Source of the DNA: Staphylothermus sp.
GTDB taxonomy: Archaea > Thermoproteota > Thermoprotei_A > Sulfolobales > Desulfurococcaceae
NCBI GenBank assembly: GCA_021157925.1
Contig: JAGGVR010000076.1
Coordinates: 1-36,086, forward strand
Direction: 5' to 3'
DNA: 36,086 bases
Part shown: positions 1 to 7,625 of the stretch, in pieces
Layout: each line of letters starts with the position of its first letter
How positions within the stretch are numbered: position 1 is the first letter of the stretch
Translations under genes and position numbers: made by a program
The notes under the pieces: model-generated
What the model was told of the DNA's origin: nothing
What the model saw: the letters and a program-made list of their open reading frames with translations, nothing else
The model's database searches: none

Positions 1-398
1 ATAATGGTTTTTTCCTTAGCACTTATGTAGAGTAGATAAGCAATTATGCCTAAGAAAAACAATACGGATACAAGGAAGTGTAGTTTACCATATATTTCGT
101 CATATACTCCGATCAATATAAGCATAAAACCAGTATAAGTAAGAATAATGGTTCTTCCCTTATCATACAAGACCATGTACTTTATGCCCAAGATACTTAT
201 CAGGTAACCACCAATAACAAGTCCTAGATTAAAAATGGGGGCTACACTACTTTTAGTGGCATGCCCTAGATCGCTTAACGCATTGTACCATATGTTAAAC
301 CATGGTGACATAATTATTGATATCAATATCATTAGTAGTGGTAAGCAAATACTCATAATTACTAATACAGGTAAAGTTTTCACATTCCCACCATACAT
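1..398 (-). CDS. DUF998-family integral membrane protein, partial (C-terminus outside window)
   Basis: An open frame runs on the minus strand from an ATG at 398 down to base 1 without a stop, giving about 132 residues. The translation starts MYGGNVKTLP and consists mostly of hydrophobic segments. Near residue 40 it has the stretch NALSDLGHATKSSVAP, which resembles the 'N.lSdLG' signature of the DUF998 membrane family, followed by further predicted helices and a short charged loop (YDKGR). The function of DUF998 proteins is unknown. The gene is divergent from trmO; about 66 bases separate the two starts and must hold both promoters. The family call rests on the NALSDLG motif and the helix pattern only. 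Confidence 0.7.
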   Translation of the reverse strand, partial: MYGGNVKTLPVLVIMSICLPLLMILISIIMSPWFNIWYNALSDLGHATKSSVAPIFNLGLVIGGYLISILGIKYMVLYDKGRTIILTYTGFMLILIGVYDEIYGKLHFLVSVLFFLGIIAYLLYISAKEKTI

Positions 399-464
399 AG
401 TTATATTCTCCTCGAAACTTAAGAAAATAACATAGTAGCCGCTAAAACTTAGGTGTGATTATCT

Positions 465-977
465 ATGAATGCTTCTTCTATTATATTAAAACCGATAGGT
501 ATTATTCATACGTCTGCATCAATAGAAGAAATTAAAAACAGCTACTTCGGCGTAAAGGGCACTATTGAAGTATTTCCTGAATATGAAGAAGGTCTAGATG
601 GTATAGAGGGGTTTTCCCACATAATAATAATTGCTTATTTACATAAAGTAACTGATGAACAACGACGTGTCTTAAAAGTAAGGCATAGAAGACTTGCTAG
701 ATTTGGAATTAGAATTGATGATTTGCCTGAAGTCGGTGTTTTCTGTACAGATTCTCCCCATAGGCCTAATCCTATAGCTTTGTCCATTGTAGAGCTTCTT
801 GGACGTGAGGGTAGGTTCTTGAAAGTAAAAGGACTAGATTTATTCGATGGTACGCCAGTGCTAGATATTAAGGCATATACACCTGATAGATGTATTTCAG
901 AGCCACGTACTCCCTGGTGGCAGAAGGAACTAGAGAGAAGAGTAATGGAGAAGTTCGGGGAGGTTAAATGGGTTTAA
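465..977 (+). CDS. trmO: tRNA N6-methyl-threonylcarbamoyladenosine methyltransferase (TsaA/TrmO family)
   Basis: This is a 170-residue protein of the TsaA/YaeB family. Family members methylate t6A37 to m6t6A37 in certain tRNAs using S-adenosylmethionine. The family signatures are clear: PIGIIHTSA at the N-terminus, the GLDGIEGFSHIIII stretch, the conserved TDSPHRPNPIALS loop around residue 100, and LDLFDGTPVLDIKAYTP near residue 125. The length is normal for the short archaeal form without a long C-terminal extension. An AGGTG ribosome-binding site lies about 9 bases before the ATG. nmd3 follows after 12 bases, so the two are probably co-transcribed, linking tRNA modification with ribosome biogenesis. 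The substrate tRNA in this organism is inferred from the family. Confidence 0.9.
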   Translation: MNASSIILKPIGIIHTSASIEEIKNSYFGVKGTIEVFPEYEEGLDGIEGFSHIIIIAYLHKVTDEQRRVLKVRHRRLARFGIRIDDLPEVGVFCTDSPHRPNPIALSIVELLGREGRFLKVKGLDLFDGTPVLDIKAYTPDRCISEPRTPWWQKELERRVMEKFGEVKWV

Positions 978-989
978 ACAGGTGTAGAT

Positions 990-1715
990 ATGACTAGGTT
1001 CTGTATATATTGTGGTAGAGAAGACTCGCCTGATAATCCTGTAATCAATGGTGTTTGTCTAGAGTGTAGGATTAAACGTGGAGAAATAGTTATTCTTGAA
1101 AAGAATGAGTTATGGATAGAGTTTTGTAAAGTATGTGGATCTGTGAAAATAGGCTATAAATGGATCGAGACTAGAGGATTTGCCGATGCTATTAATCATA
1201 TTGTTGAAAACATTGTACCAGTCATAACTAAGCCAGGGCCAGGGGTTAGTAATATACATGTTGACTCATATGAGTTGGTAACATCTGCTTCTTGGAGAAC
1301 AGTTATTCGAGTTTATTTCAAGGGATTATATGGCTCAAAAGAATTCAAAGTTCCAAAGGACGTAGTGGTATATTTAAAACCAACTAAGTGTCCTAGATGT
1401 AAAATGATTGAAAGTGGTGAGTTCGAAGCAGTTTTACAGATCAGGGATGTTAATAAGAGAGAATTAGAGAAGTATTTAGAAAAATTGTTTTCAAGAGATA
1501 AGAGATTAGTAAGGGATCTTGTCGATTACATTGAATCTAGTAATGGTGTTGACATTTATTTCTATAATCATGGTGCAGCGAGGAAACTTGCTAGAAGACT
1601 TTCATCTATAATGGGTCTCGAATACAAGGAAAACTATGAGGTTGCGGGTATGAGGAGCGGTAAGCAGAGAGCACGATTATATATTAGTTTAAAGCCGTCA
1701 GCCGAATCCCATTGA
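990..1715 (+). CDS. nmd3: Archaeal NMD3-like ribosome biogenesis protein
   Basis: The 241-residue protein opens with a pair of CxxC zinc knuckles (CIYCG near residue 5 and CLEC near residue 23). A third CxxC follows at FCKVCGS near residue 47, and a fourth at CPRCKM near residue 135. This is the zinc-ribbon arrangement of the NMD3 N-terminal domain. Eukaryotic NMD3 is the adaptor that exports the 60S subunit; archaeal versions lack the export region and are thought to act in large-subunit maturation or binding. The second half alternates charged helices and strands, as in the family. It lies 12 bases after trmO in the same direction. The cysteine layout and length support the call; the archaeal role is inferred. 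Confidence 0.87.
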   Translation: MTRFCIYCGREDSPDNPVINGVCLECRIKRGEIVILEKNELWIEFCKVCGSVKIGYKWIETRGFADAINHIVENIVPVITKPGPGVSNIHVDSYELVTSASWRTVIRVYFKGLYGSKEFKVPKDVVVYLKPTKCPRCKMIESGEFEAVLQIRDVNKRELEKYLEKLFSRDKRLVRDLVDYIESSNGVDIYFYNHGAARKLARRLSSIMGLEYKENYEVAGMRSGKQRARLYISLKPSAESH

Positions 1716-1774
1716 TCTGTAATTAATCTTAGATTATATAAGGGCATTAGTGGGAATAATAGAATGGTGGAATC

Positions 1775-2335
1775 ATGGCAAAGTCTATCGATGATGCCGA
1801 TTTAAAACTGATCAGAGAACTGTCTAAGGATGGTAGGGTAAGTATATCGAGGCTAGCGGAGAAAACTGGTTTAAGCTATACAGCTGTTAGAAAACGTATT
1901 CTAAGACTAATGGAAAGAGGCTACCTTGGCATAAAACCTGTAATTTCATCAAAACTCGTGGGAAACGTAGGCGCCTTTATTAAGATCAAGACAAGTAATC
2001 CCGATAAAATAGCAAATATATTAGCTAAATGCAACAGGGTTTTAGGATTATTTATTAATCACGAAGGGATTAGTGCAATGTTCTATTCGCGGGACAAGAC
2101 AGAATTATCAGCGATTATTAGCAGAGTCCTGGCCCTTGATGACCATATCGAGGAATACTATATAGAATACGGTAGAATACCCAATACAATGATGATCCCG
2201 ATCAGGAATCCTTATCCAGATTGCTTTGAATGCATGTATTACCAGCTAAAACTATGTAGCGGCTGCCTTCCACAACTACGACTCAAAGGTAACAGGAACA
2301 GGAATTCTAACAGCGGTAATAATAGGGCTCGTTAA
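1775..2335 (+). CDS. Lrp/AsnC-type transcriptional regulator with a cysteine-rich C-terminal tail
   Basis: Residues 1-60 are a typical Lrp winged helix-turn-helix: IDDADLKLIRELSKDGR followed by ISRLAEKTGLSYTAVRKRI. The middle part (about 70-135) has the strand/helix rhythm of a ligand-sensing RAM domain. After it comes a tail with CFEC and CSGC, that is C-x2-C-x7-C-x2-C, which could bind zinc or an Fe-S cluster or act as a redox switch. The last 18 residues are low complexity (N/R/S rich). The gene has its own promoter: a TATA-like sequence at about 1733-1741 and a GGTGG ribosome-binding site before the ATG. Its 3' end overlaps the convergent small gene by 29 bases. A metal- or redox-responsive regulator is an inference; the regulon cannot be read here. 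Confidence 0.82.
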   Translation: MAKSIDDADLKLIRELSKDGRVSISRLAEKTGLSYTAVRKRILRLMERGYLGIKPVISSKLVGNVGAFIKIKTSNPDKIANILAKCNRVLGLFINHEGISAMFYSRDKTELSAIISRVLALDDHIEEYYIEYGRIPNTMMIPIRNPYPDCFECMYYQLKLCSGCLPQLRLKGNRNRNSNSGNNRAR

Positions 2336-2588
2336 GAACTTCATTTAACCATTCGTAAACTACTGGACCAGCAACAAGTTCTCCCAGCTTTAATATATTC
2401 TCAATACTTGGGCATCTCCTCACCTTGTAGATCCTTCTCTTAAACTCTGGGTGTTCATACATCATCATTCTAAGAATCTCTTCTAATAACCTTCTACCAT
2501 CACTATTAACATATCCATTATGAAAATACTGCCTATACCCGATGATTAACTTCTTAAAGAGAAAAACTATGTCTCTTCCCCACTTCAA
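2307..2588 (-). CDS. Small protein of unknown function
   Basis: A 93-residue frame starts at a TTG at 2588 and reads KWGRDIVFLFKKLIIGYRQY. I recognise no family. The protein is helical, basic in its first half, and ends in a cysteine. Its reality is supported by a minus-strand TATA-like sequence (2630-2636), which would place the transcript start near 2607, and by a palindrome lying exactly between the two. The 3' end overlaps the end of the Lrp-type gene by 29 bases in a convergent arrangement. The start codon is weak, so a shorter product is possible. Confidence 0.5.
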   Translation of the reverse strand: MKWGRDIVFLFKKLIIGYRQYFHNGYVNSDGRRLLEEILRMMMYEHPEFKRRIYKVRRCPSIENILKLGELVAGPVVYEWLNEVLNEPYYYRC

Positions 2589-2607
2589 TGATCTCTACCT
2601 ATAGATC

Positions 2608-2624
2608 TAGTGTTTTAAACACTA
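2608..2624. promoter_or_regulatory. 17-bp palindrome in the divergent promoter region of adk and a small gene
   Basis: TAGTGTTT and AAACACTA form perfect 8-bp arms around a single central T. The site lies between the minus-strand TATA-like box (2630-2636) and the predicted transcript start of the small gene near 2607, where a repressor would block initiation. It is about 16 bases from the plus-strand TTATAA (2640-2645) that probably serves adk. An operator is likely from position and symmetry; the binding protein is unknown, but the neighbouring Lrp-type regulator is an obvious candidate. Confidence 0.5.
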
Positions 2625-2688
2625 AATTCTATATACTTCTTATAACCATAGGGATTTAATAAGCAATAGCTCTGAATGGTGAATAATT

Positions 2689-3366
2689 GTGAAGATAGTC
2701 TTAGTAGGGCCTCCTGGAGCTGGTAAGGGTACTTATGCTAGATACTTTAGCAAGAAATATTGTATCCCTCACATAAGTACGGGAGATATATTTAGAGCAG
2801 AAGTTGCTAAGGGAACAGAACTTGGTAGGAAAATAAAAGAAATCCTAGATCGAGGCGAACTCGTTCCCGACGAGATCGTTATTGAGATAGTTAAGAAGAG
2901 ATTATCAGAACCAGATACAGCTAAGGGCTTCATTCTCGACGGTTTTCCAAGAACAATAAATCAGGCAAAAGCACTTGAAAAAATAACAAAGATTGATGCT
3001 GTAATACATATATATATAACCGAGGATGAAGCTGTTAGGAGGTTAAGTAATAGATATATCTGTCCCAAGTGTGGAAGAGTGTATAACTTATTATTTAACC
3101 CGCCTAAAAACGATCTCAAATGTGATGATGATGGAACACCGCTTGTTAGGAGATCCGACGATGAACCCGAGGTTATTAGGAGAAGATATAGAATATACTA
3201 TGAGACATTTCAACCGATCATAGATTATTATAAAGAGAAGAAACTATTGATTGAAATCGATAACACTATGGGTAGTGATAAAGGCATTCCATTATTAGAA
3301 AAGATATTGATTGAGAAAGGTATACTTAAGATCAAGCCTTGTAATCCAAATGTGAGTATAAAGTGA
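2689..3366 (+). CDS. adk: Adenylate kinase, long form with zinc-binding LID
   Basis: It catalyses ATP + AMP to 2 ADP in the cytosol. The P-loop GPPGAGKGT is at residues 7-15, the AMP-binding stretch HISTGDIFRAEV follows, and GFILDGFPRT is in the middle. The LID domain contains CPKC and then KCDDDG, a C-x2-C...C-x2-D set like the zinc site of Gram-positive adenylate kinases. The LID arginines (VRRSDDEPEVIRRR) are present. The 225 residues match the long monomeric type, not the short trimeric AdkA of many archaea. The start is GTG, with GGTGA at 2678-2682 and a 6-base spacer. Transcription probably comes from TTATAA at 2640-2645. Confidence 0.95.
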   Translation: MKIVLVGPPGAGKGTYARYFSKKYCIPHISTGDIFRAEVAKGTELGRKIKEILDRGELVPDEIVIEIVKKRLSEPDTAKGFILDGFPRTINQAKALEKITKIDAVIHIYITEDEAVRRLSNRYICPKCGRVYNLLFNPPKNDLKCDDDGTPLVRRSDDEPEVIRRRYRIYYETFQPIIDYYKEKKLLIEIDNTMGSDKGIPLLEKILIEKGILKIKPCNPNVSIK

Positions 3367-3460
3367 CATCTTCCAAGGTTTTTTGTAATTAAAACCTATA
3401 TTTTCTCCTAATAACAATTAACAATACTATAGTATCAAGCTAGTATTATTGGAGTTATTT

Positions 3461-4813
3461 ATGATCGATATCATTGTTAGAAGTAGGAGAGACGCGAACG
3501 CAGTAAAAGCTATGTTGGAGAAATTCTATCCTGAATGGGATTTGAGAGTATATACTCTACATGGGAAGAGAAGTTTTGACCAAGTGGTTGAAGAGTTAGA
3601 AAACATATTGAGCAACGATAGATTCTATGTCTTTATGCTTGCTAGAGAAGATGCTGAACTAGCTGAAAAGCTTGAAAAGAATCTACCATTCAATGTTGCA
3701 GTACAATTAATTCCTCGCTCAAAGATAAGAAACACTCGAATAGAGCATTTATCACAACTATTCGATATAGCTAGGTCGAAATTTAGACTAGCAGCTGGGT
3801 GGCTTCATGATTCTAAATCATACGTATTTGCTCTGAGAAGAGGAATACGGCTAGAAAAATATGAGTTTAATCCAGCATATGATGTTTTCCTAGGAATAGG
3901 TGAGGGATTCAAATGGGTTTTAGAAAAAATCCTTTTGGGAAAAATATGTTCAACACCCCTATTTATGAGACGCTTCGGCGGCGAACACTATGTGTATTGT
4001 GGATATAGATTAACTGCTCTTCTCAACATACCTGATCATGGTATTAATCCTAGAGGAGAATTAATATGTAGTGATTGTATAGAAGAGGTATCTACTGATA
4101 ATTTGTTAAAGGCAAATAAGGATGTAATTAATTCATATGCTTATATTTCTAAGAAGTATCTTGAGAAATACAAGAAGTGGGCTGATACGGTAATTGTTCC
4201 ATGGAGCGGTGGGAAAGACAGTACAGTTGCTCTATTACTTGCTCTAGAGGTTTTTTCCAAGAAGAAGATAAGAGTAATCTATGTTGATACAGGAGCAGAT
4301 TTCCCAATAACGAAAAAATACATAGAGAATGTTTCTAGAAAACTAGGCATTAATGTAATAAAAACATATGCTGGGATAGACACGCTCATTTTAAAGGGTA
4401 AGAAGGGATTCCCTACACATGATGATAGATGGTGTACAGGTAAGAAAATCGAAGCGCTAGAAAACAAGATCAAAGAAGTGATGAACGGTAATACCCTAGT
4501 AATTACAGGTGATAGGGATGCTGAATCAGAGAGAAGAAGTACTCGTCCAGTTTCTAGGATAAGAGACAAGGATTTCATCATAGTGTCACCTATAAAGGTT
4601 TGGGGAGGTACACATGTGCAGCTTTATATATTATCAAAGGGTTTAAACCTAAACCCATTGTATGAAGCAGGATTTTATAGAATAGGATGTTATATATGTC
4701 CTGCTCTTAGGAGCTGGGAACTTTACATAATGCTTCATAATAAACATATTTATAATGAATTGAAGAATTATGAGTTATTTAAGATGTTTCTCGCTAGGAG
4801 AACACATATTTGA
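3461..4813 (+). CDS. PAPS reductase-family PP-loop protein with N-terminal extension and zinc-binding cysteines
   Basis: The C-terminal half is a PP-loop ATP-pyrophosphatase of the phosphoadenosine-phosphosulfate reductase family (COG0175): VPWSGGKDSTVALLL, then VIYVDTGADFP, HDDRWCTGKKIEA and GDRDAESERRSTRP. The first 150 residues resemble nothing I know. Next come cysteines at KICSTP, YVYCGY and LICSDCIEE, likely a zinc ribbon. Near the end IGCYICPALRSWEL supplies another CxxC. Archaeal proteins of this layout are annotated as PAPS reductases, but a role in tRNA thiolation or other sulfur transfer is equally possible. I chose ATG 3461, not the TTG at 3449, because GGAG at 3451-3454 lies 6 bases ahead of it. 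It is convergent with ttuA, 5 bases away. Confidence 0.83.
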   Translation: MIDIIVRSRRDANAVKAMLEKFYPEWDLRVYTLHGKRSFDQVVEELENILSNDRFYVFMLAREDAELAEKLEKNLPFNVAVQLIPRSKIRNTRIEHLSQLFDIARSKFRLAAGWLHDSKSYVFALRRGIRLEKYEFNPAYDVFLGIGEGFKWVLEKILLGKICSTPLFMRRFGGEHYVYCGYRLTALLNIPDHGINPRGELICSDCIEEVSTDNLLKANKDVINSYAYISKKYLEKYKKWADTVIVPWSGGKDSTVALLLALEVFSKKKIRVIYVDTGADFPITKKYIENVSRKLGINVIKTYAGIDTLILKGKKGFPTHDDRWCTGKKIEALENKIKEVMNGNTLVITGDRDAESERRSTRPVSRIRDKDFIIVSPIKVWGGTHVQLYILSKGLNLNPLYEAGFYRIGCYICPALRSWELYIMLHNKHIYNELKNYELFKMFLARRTHI

Positions 4814-4818
4814 AGATC

Positions 4819-5790
4819 TTATTTTAGTTCCTTAATAAGGCTCTTGATATATTCTCTCGTTTTATACCCCATAGGTTCTCCAAGCAGTTTCTCAGTTAAT
4901 TTACAATAACTACACTTCTCGCCACTTGATGCTAATCCGCAGATCCTGCATTTCAAGAAACTAGTCTTGGGTCTCGGGTATTTGTCAATGTTTTTTATGA
5001 ATCTCCTAATGAGTCCTATTGTTATTCCTGGAAAACCTTCTTCTACTTCCTTTATTTTTTGTTTTAATACATTGTCTAGTGTTGTTGGTTTATAGTATGG
5101 GCATTTTTCTTGCATATATGGTAGCTTCATAAATTCGGCATATTTTCTTATTTCCTCTTCATATGTTTCGTAAAGGGGTTTAATCCGTGCTGCTACTATG
5201 TCTTTATAGGATTCATTATATGGTTGTAACTTCCAGATCCCGGTTAGGTTTTGGGCGAAGAATTCCTTAAGAATAAAGGTTGCTATATCGTCTAAATTAT
5301 GCCCAGTAGCTAGTGCTGTTGCCTTGAGCTCTATTGCTGTGGCGTTGAATAAGTATCTTTTGATAATACCGCATATACTGCATGGTGGTCTTTTAAGTTT
5401 CTTTGCTATTTCTGAGATTGTATAGCCAAGGATCTTTTTAAGTTCCAATATTATAATGGGTAAACCTAGTTGCTTAGTATAAGATTCGACAAGGGTTCTT
5501 GAGGATTTACTGTATTCTCCTATACCTAAATCTATATGTAGAACATAGAGATCATAGTTTATCGTCTTCCTAATCTCTGAGAGTAGTTGTAGTAATGTAA
5601 TGCTGTCTTTGCCGCCAGATACGGCGACTAATATTTTGTCTCCAGGTTTTATTAAGTTGTATCTTTTTATGGTTCTCAGTACTTTTCTCTGAATAAATTC
5701 TATGAAGTGTTCTTTGCAGAGAGTAAGCCTAGCATATGGTATTGTTACCTCTCCTCTTCTACTACAGTATTTACATTTCATGTTTCTCAT
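4819..5790 (-). CDS. ttuA: tRNA 2-thiolation enzyme of the TtuA/Ncs6 family
   Basis: The 323-residue protein has the complete family layout. An N-terminal zinc finger (CKYCSRRGEV, then LCKEHF) precedes the PP-loop VAVSGGKDSITLL near residue 55. The central PCSICGIIKRYLFN carries catalytic cysteines that bind a 4Fe-4S cluster in characterised members, and ATGHNLDDIATF follows. A C-terminal zinc finger is seen in CRICGLASSGEKCSYC. These enzymes activate a tRNA uridine with ATP and insert sulfur, at U54 in thermophiles (TtuA) or at wobble U34 (Ncs6/CTU1). Which position is modified cannot be told from sequence alone. The start lies 3 bases after the DUF2797 gene, so the two probably share a transcript. 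Confidence 0.88.
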   Translation of the reverse strand: MRNMKCKYCSRRGEVTIPYARLTLCKEHFIEFIQRKVLRTIKRYNLIKPGDKILVAVSGGKDSITLLQLLSEIRKTINYDLYVLHIDLGIGEYSKSSRTLVESYTKQLGLPIIILELKKILGYTISEIAKKLKRPPCSICGIIKRYLFNATAIELKATALATGHNLDDIATFILKEFFAQNLTGIWKLQPYNESYKDIVAARIKPLYETYEEEIRKYAEFMKLPYMQEKCPYYKPTTLDNVLKQKIKEVEEGFPGITIGLIRRFIKNIDKYPRPKTSFLKCRICGLASSGEKCSYCKLTEKLLGEPMGYKTREYIKSLIKELK

Positions 5791-5793
5791 CCA

Positions 5794-6732
5794 TTACTGT
5801 ATGTGTTTTATTGATGATGTATGTAGTAGTGAATTCGCTTTAACTATGTATTGTTCATTAGTGTTGGGTTCAGATAATAATAGGTAGCCGGCATAATAAT
5901 CGGTTATCAGCAATGGTTTTCCAGCTAATTGTTCAGGGGTTTTCTCTTTAGCTCTTATATAGTATGCTAGCTCAGTTAAAGGCTCTATTCTGAATATAGT
6001 GTTTTCGATGGGTTCTCTCAGATTAATAATTTTTGTTATTTTTTCTTTCATTTTTTCTAGTTTTAATAATGAAGGGGGTATAGGTGATTGAATTACTTCC
6101 TTAAGTTTCCTCCTAGGTTTCTCCGTTAATCCTTCTAGTTTTCCTGTCTTTATCTCTATGTCTCTTGCTTTCACAGCACTCTTAGTAGTATATAACACAG
6201 TAGCTACAATATGTGGTTGTTCACCTATTCTCTCGTATAATCTCCATTTCCTAGTTGTTCCTACCTTGAACTTGTTCGGAGTATATGCGAGTAGGTATAC
6301 CACGTACTCAAGCTTATTTTTTAGCTTCTCATCAAGTAACCAACAATTTCTAAGACTTTCAAGACCGGACGTACTAAAACACTTCGTATATATCGCTCTA
6401 AGACTATCCTTGTGTTTCGTACAGTATCCTGTTTCTGTTATAGCTTCTCTAATACAATATTCCCTTGTTAGGGGATTGTCTTTTTTATCTAGGGGACCGT
6501 TATGCCAATGACAATACTCAGTATAGGATTTAAGAATCATTATCTTATCGTTACTAGACAATATAGTTAAATTACTTGTTCCTTCTTCTTGTACAATGAT
6601 TCCGTGGAAAAGCAGCTTATATTTTATTATTTCTTTTCTAGATTCTTTTCCTAGAAATAAGTCTAAACCAGTAGTGCCGATATATTCTTTTGAATAGAAT
6701 CTTGCTTCTATAAAACATAGTCGTGGTATCAT
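5794..6732 (-). CDS. DUF2797 family protein
   Basis: This is a 312-residue protein whose central part, VVYLLAYTPNKFKVGTTR with later ERIGEQPH and KARDIEIKTG, matches the DUF2797 family. The pattern is loosely reminiscent of GIY-YIG folds, but I do not claim nuclease activity. The N-terminal half has three Cys/His groups (EYCHWHNGPLD, REYCIREA, GYCTKHKD) that look like a metal site. Biochemical function is unknown. It is the first gene of a probable two-gene operon with ttuA, so a link to tRNA thiolation or sulfur chemistry is a reasonable guess from context only. It is divergent from deoC, with a 100-base AT-rich promoter region between. Confidence 0.8.
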   Translation of the reverse strand: MIPRLCFIEARFYSKEYIGTTGLDLFLGKESRKEIIKYKLLFHGIIVQEEGTSNLTILSSNDKIMILKSYTEYCHWHNGPLDKKDNPLTREYCIREAITETGYCTKHKDSLRAIYTKCFSTSGLESLRNCWLLDEKLKNKLEYVVYLLAYTPNKFKVGTTRKWRLYERIGEQPHIVATVLYTTKSAVKARDIEIKTGKLEGLTEKPRRKLKEVIQSPIPPSLLKLEKMKEKITKIINLREPIENTIFRIEPLTELAYYIRAKEKTPEQLAGKPLLITDYYAGYLLLSEPNTNEQYIVKANSLLHTSSIKHIQ

Positions 6733-6833
6733 TTTTATCCCATTAATTAATTGCTCATGTATTTATTTCATAATTTATAGAGTATGAATAATATAGTTTT
6801 GAATAGAGATAAATGTATCTAAGGTGAATGCTT

Positions 6834-7541
6834 ATGAGCCTCGTAGATATACTTGATAAATATAGTGTAAGTGGCCTAGCTAAGATGATTGATCACACTA
6901 TTCTTAAGCCTACAGCTGATTATTCCGTTCTAGAAAAATATATAGAAGATTACAAGAAATATGGATTTGCTGTATTAATGGTATCTCCATCTCTCTTGAG
7001 CAAAGTTAGAGAAATTGCTGGTAATACTATTAGATTAGCTACTGTTGTTGGCTTCCCATTAGGCTCTACTTTCACAGAGGCTAAGGTATTAGAGACTAAG
7101 ATCGCTGTCGAGAACGGTGCTGAGGAAATAGATATGGTTATGAACATTAATTTGTTCAAGAGTAGAGAATACATGAAAGTATTAAATGATATGAAAGCTG
7201 TTGTTGAAGAGGCAAAGAGATCAGGGGCAAAAGTTGTTAAGGTAATTATTGAAACGGGACTGCTTAGTGATGAGGAGAAAGTTAAAGCTGTTGAGCTAGT
7301 GGTTAAGAGCGGAGCAGATTATGTGAAAACAAGCACAGGATTCATAGCTGGAGGAGCAACTATTCACGATGTAGCACTTCTCCGTAGATCAGCTAAGAAC
7401 AGAGTTAAAGTGAAAGCTGCTGGCGGAATTAGGCATGCTTTAGACACATTAGCTATGATAGAAGCGGGGGCTTCGAGAATAGGGACTAGTACTGGTGACA
7501 AAATAATGGAGGAGTTTATTAAGCTGAAAGAATCGATCTAG
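6834..7541 (+). CDS. deoC: Deoxyribose-phosphate aldolase
   Basis: DeoC cleaves 2-deoxyribose 5-phosphate to glyceraldehyde 3-phosphate and acetaldehyde in deoxynucleoside breakdown. Signatures run the whole length: MIDHTILKPTA, TVVGFPLGS, GAEEIDMVMNI, KVIIETGLL with its conserved lysine, and YVKTSTGF with the Schiff-base lysine. GGIRHALDTLAMIEAGASRIGTS closes the phosphate-binding end. The length of about 235 residues is normal for archaeal DeoC. I place the start at ATG 6834, since GGTG at 6823-6826 is 7 bases ahead of it; the ATG at 6828 lies too close to that site. It appears to be transcribed alone. Confidence 0.95.
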   Translation: MSLVDILDKYSVSGLAKMIDHTILKPTADYSVLEKYIEDYKKYGFAVLMVSPSLLSKVREIAGNTIRLATVVGFPLGSTFTEAKVLETKIAVENGAEEIDMVMNINLFKSREYMKVLNDMKAVVEEAKRSGAKVVKVIIETGLLSDEEKVKAVELVVKSGADYVKTSTGFIAGGATIHDVALLRRSAKNRVKVKAAGGIRHALDTLAMIEAGASRIGTSTGDKIMEEFIKLKESI

Positions 7542-7625
7542 GTATGATAGGAATAAGTTTAATAATATGCAAGAGTATTTTTTGCATTGACCATATTTAA
7601 TAAATTGATATGGTGAATACTTGGA

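Noticed and set aside
235-435. Plus-strand frame of 66 codons
   Set aside because: It runs opposite the DUF998 protein, which has recognisable motifs and a better composition.
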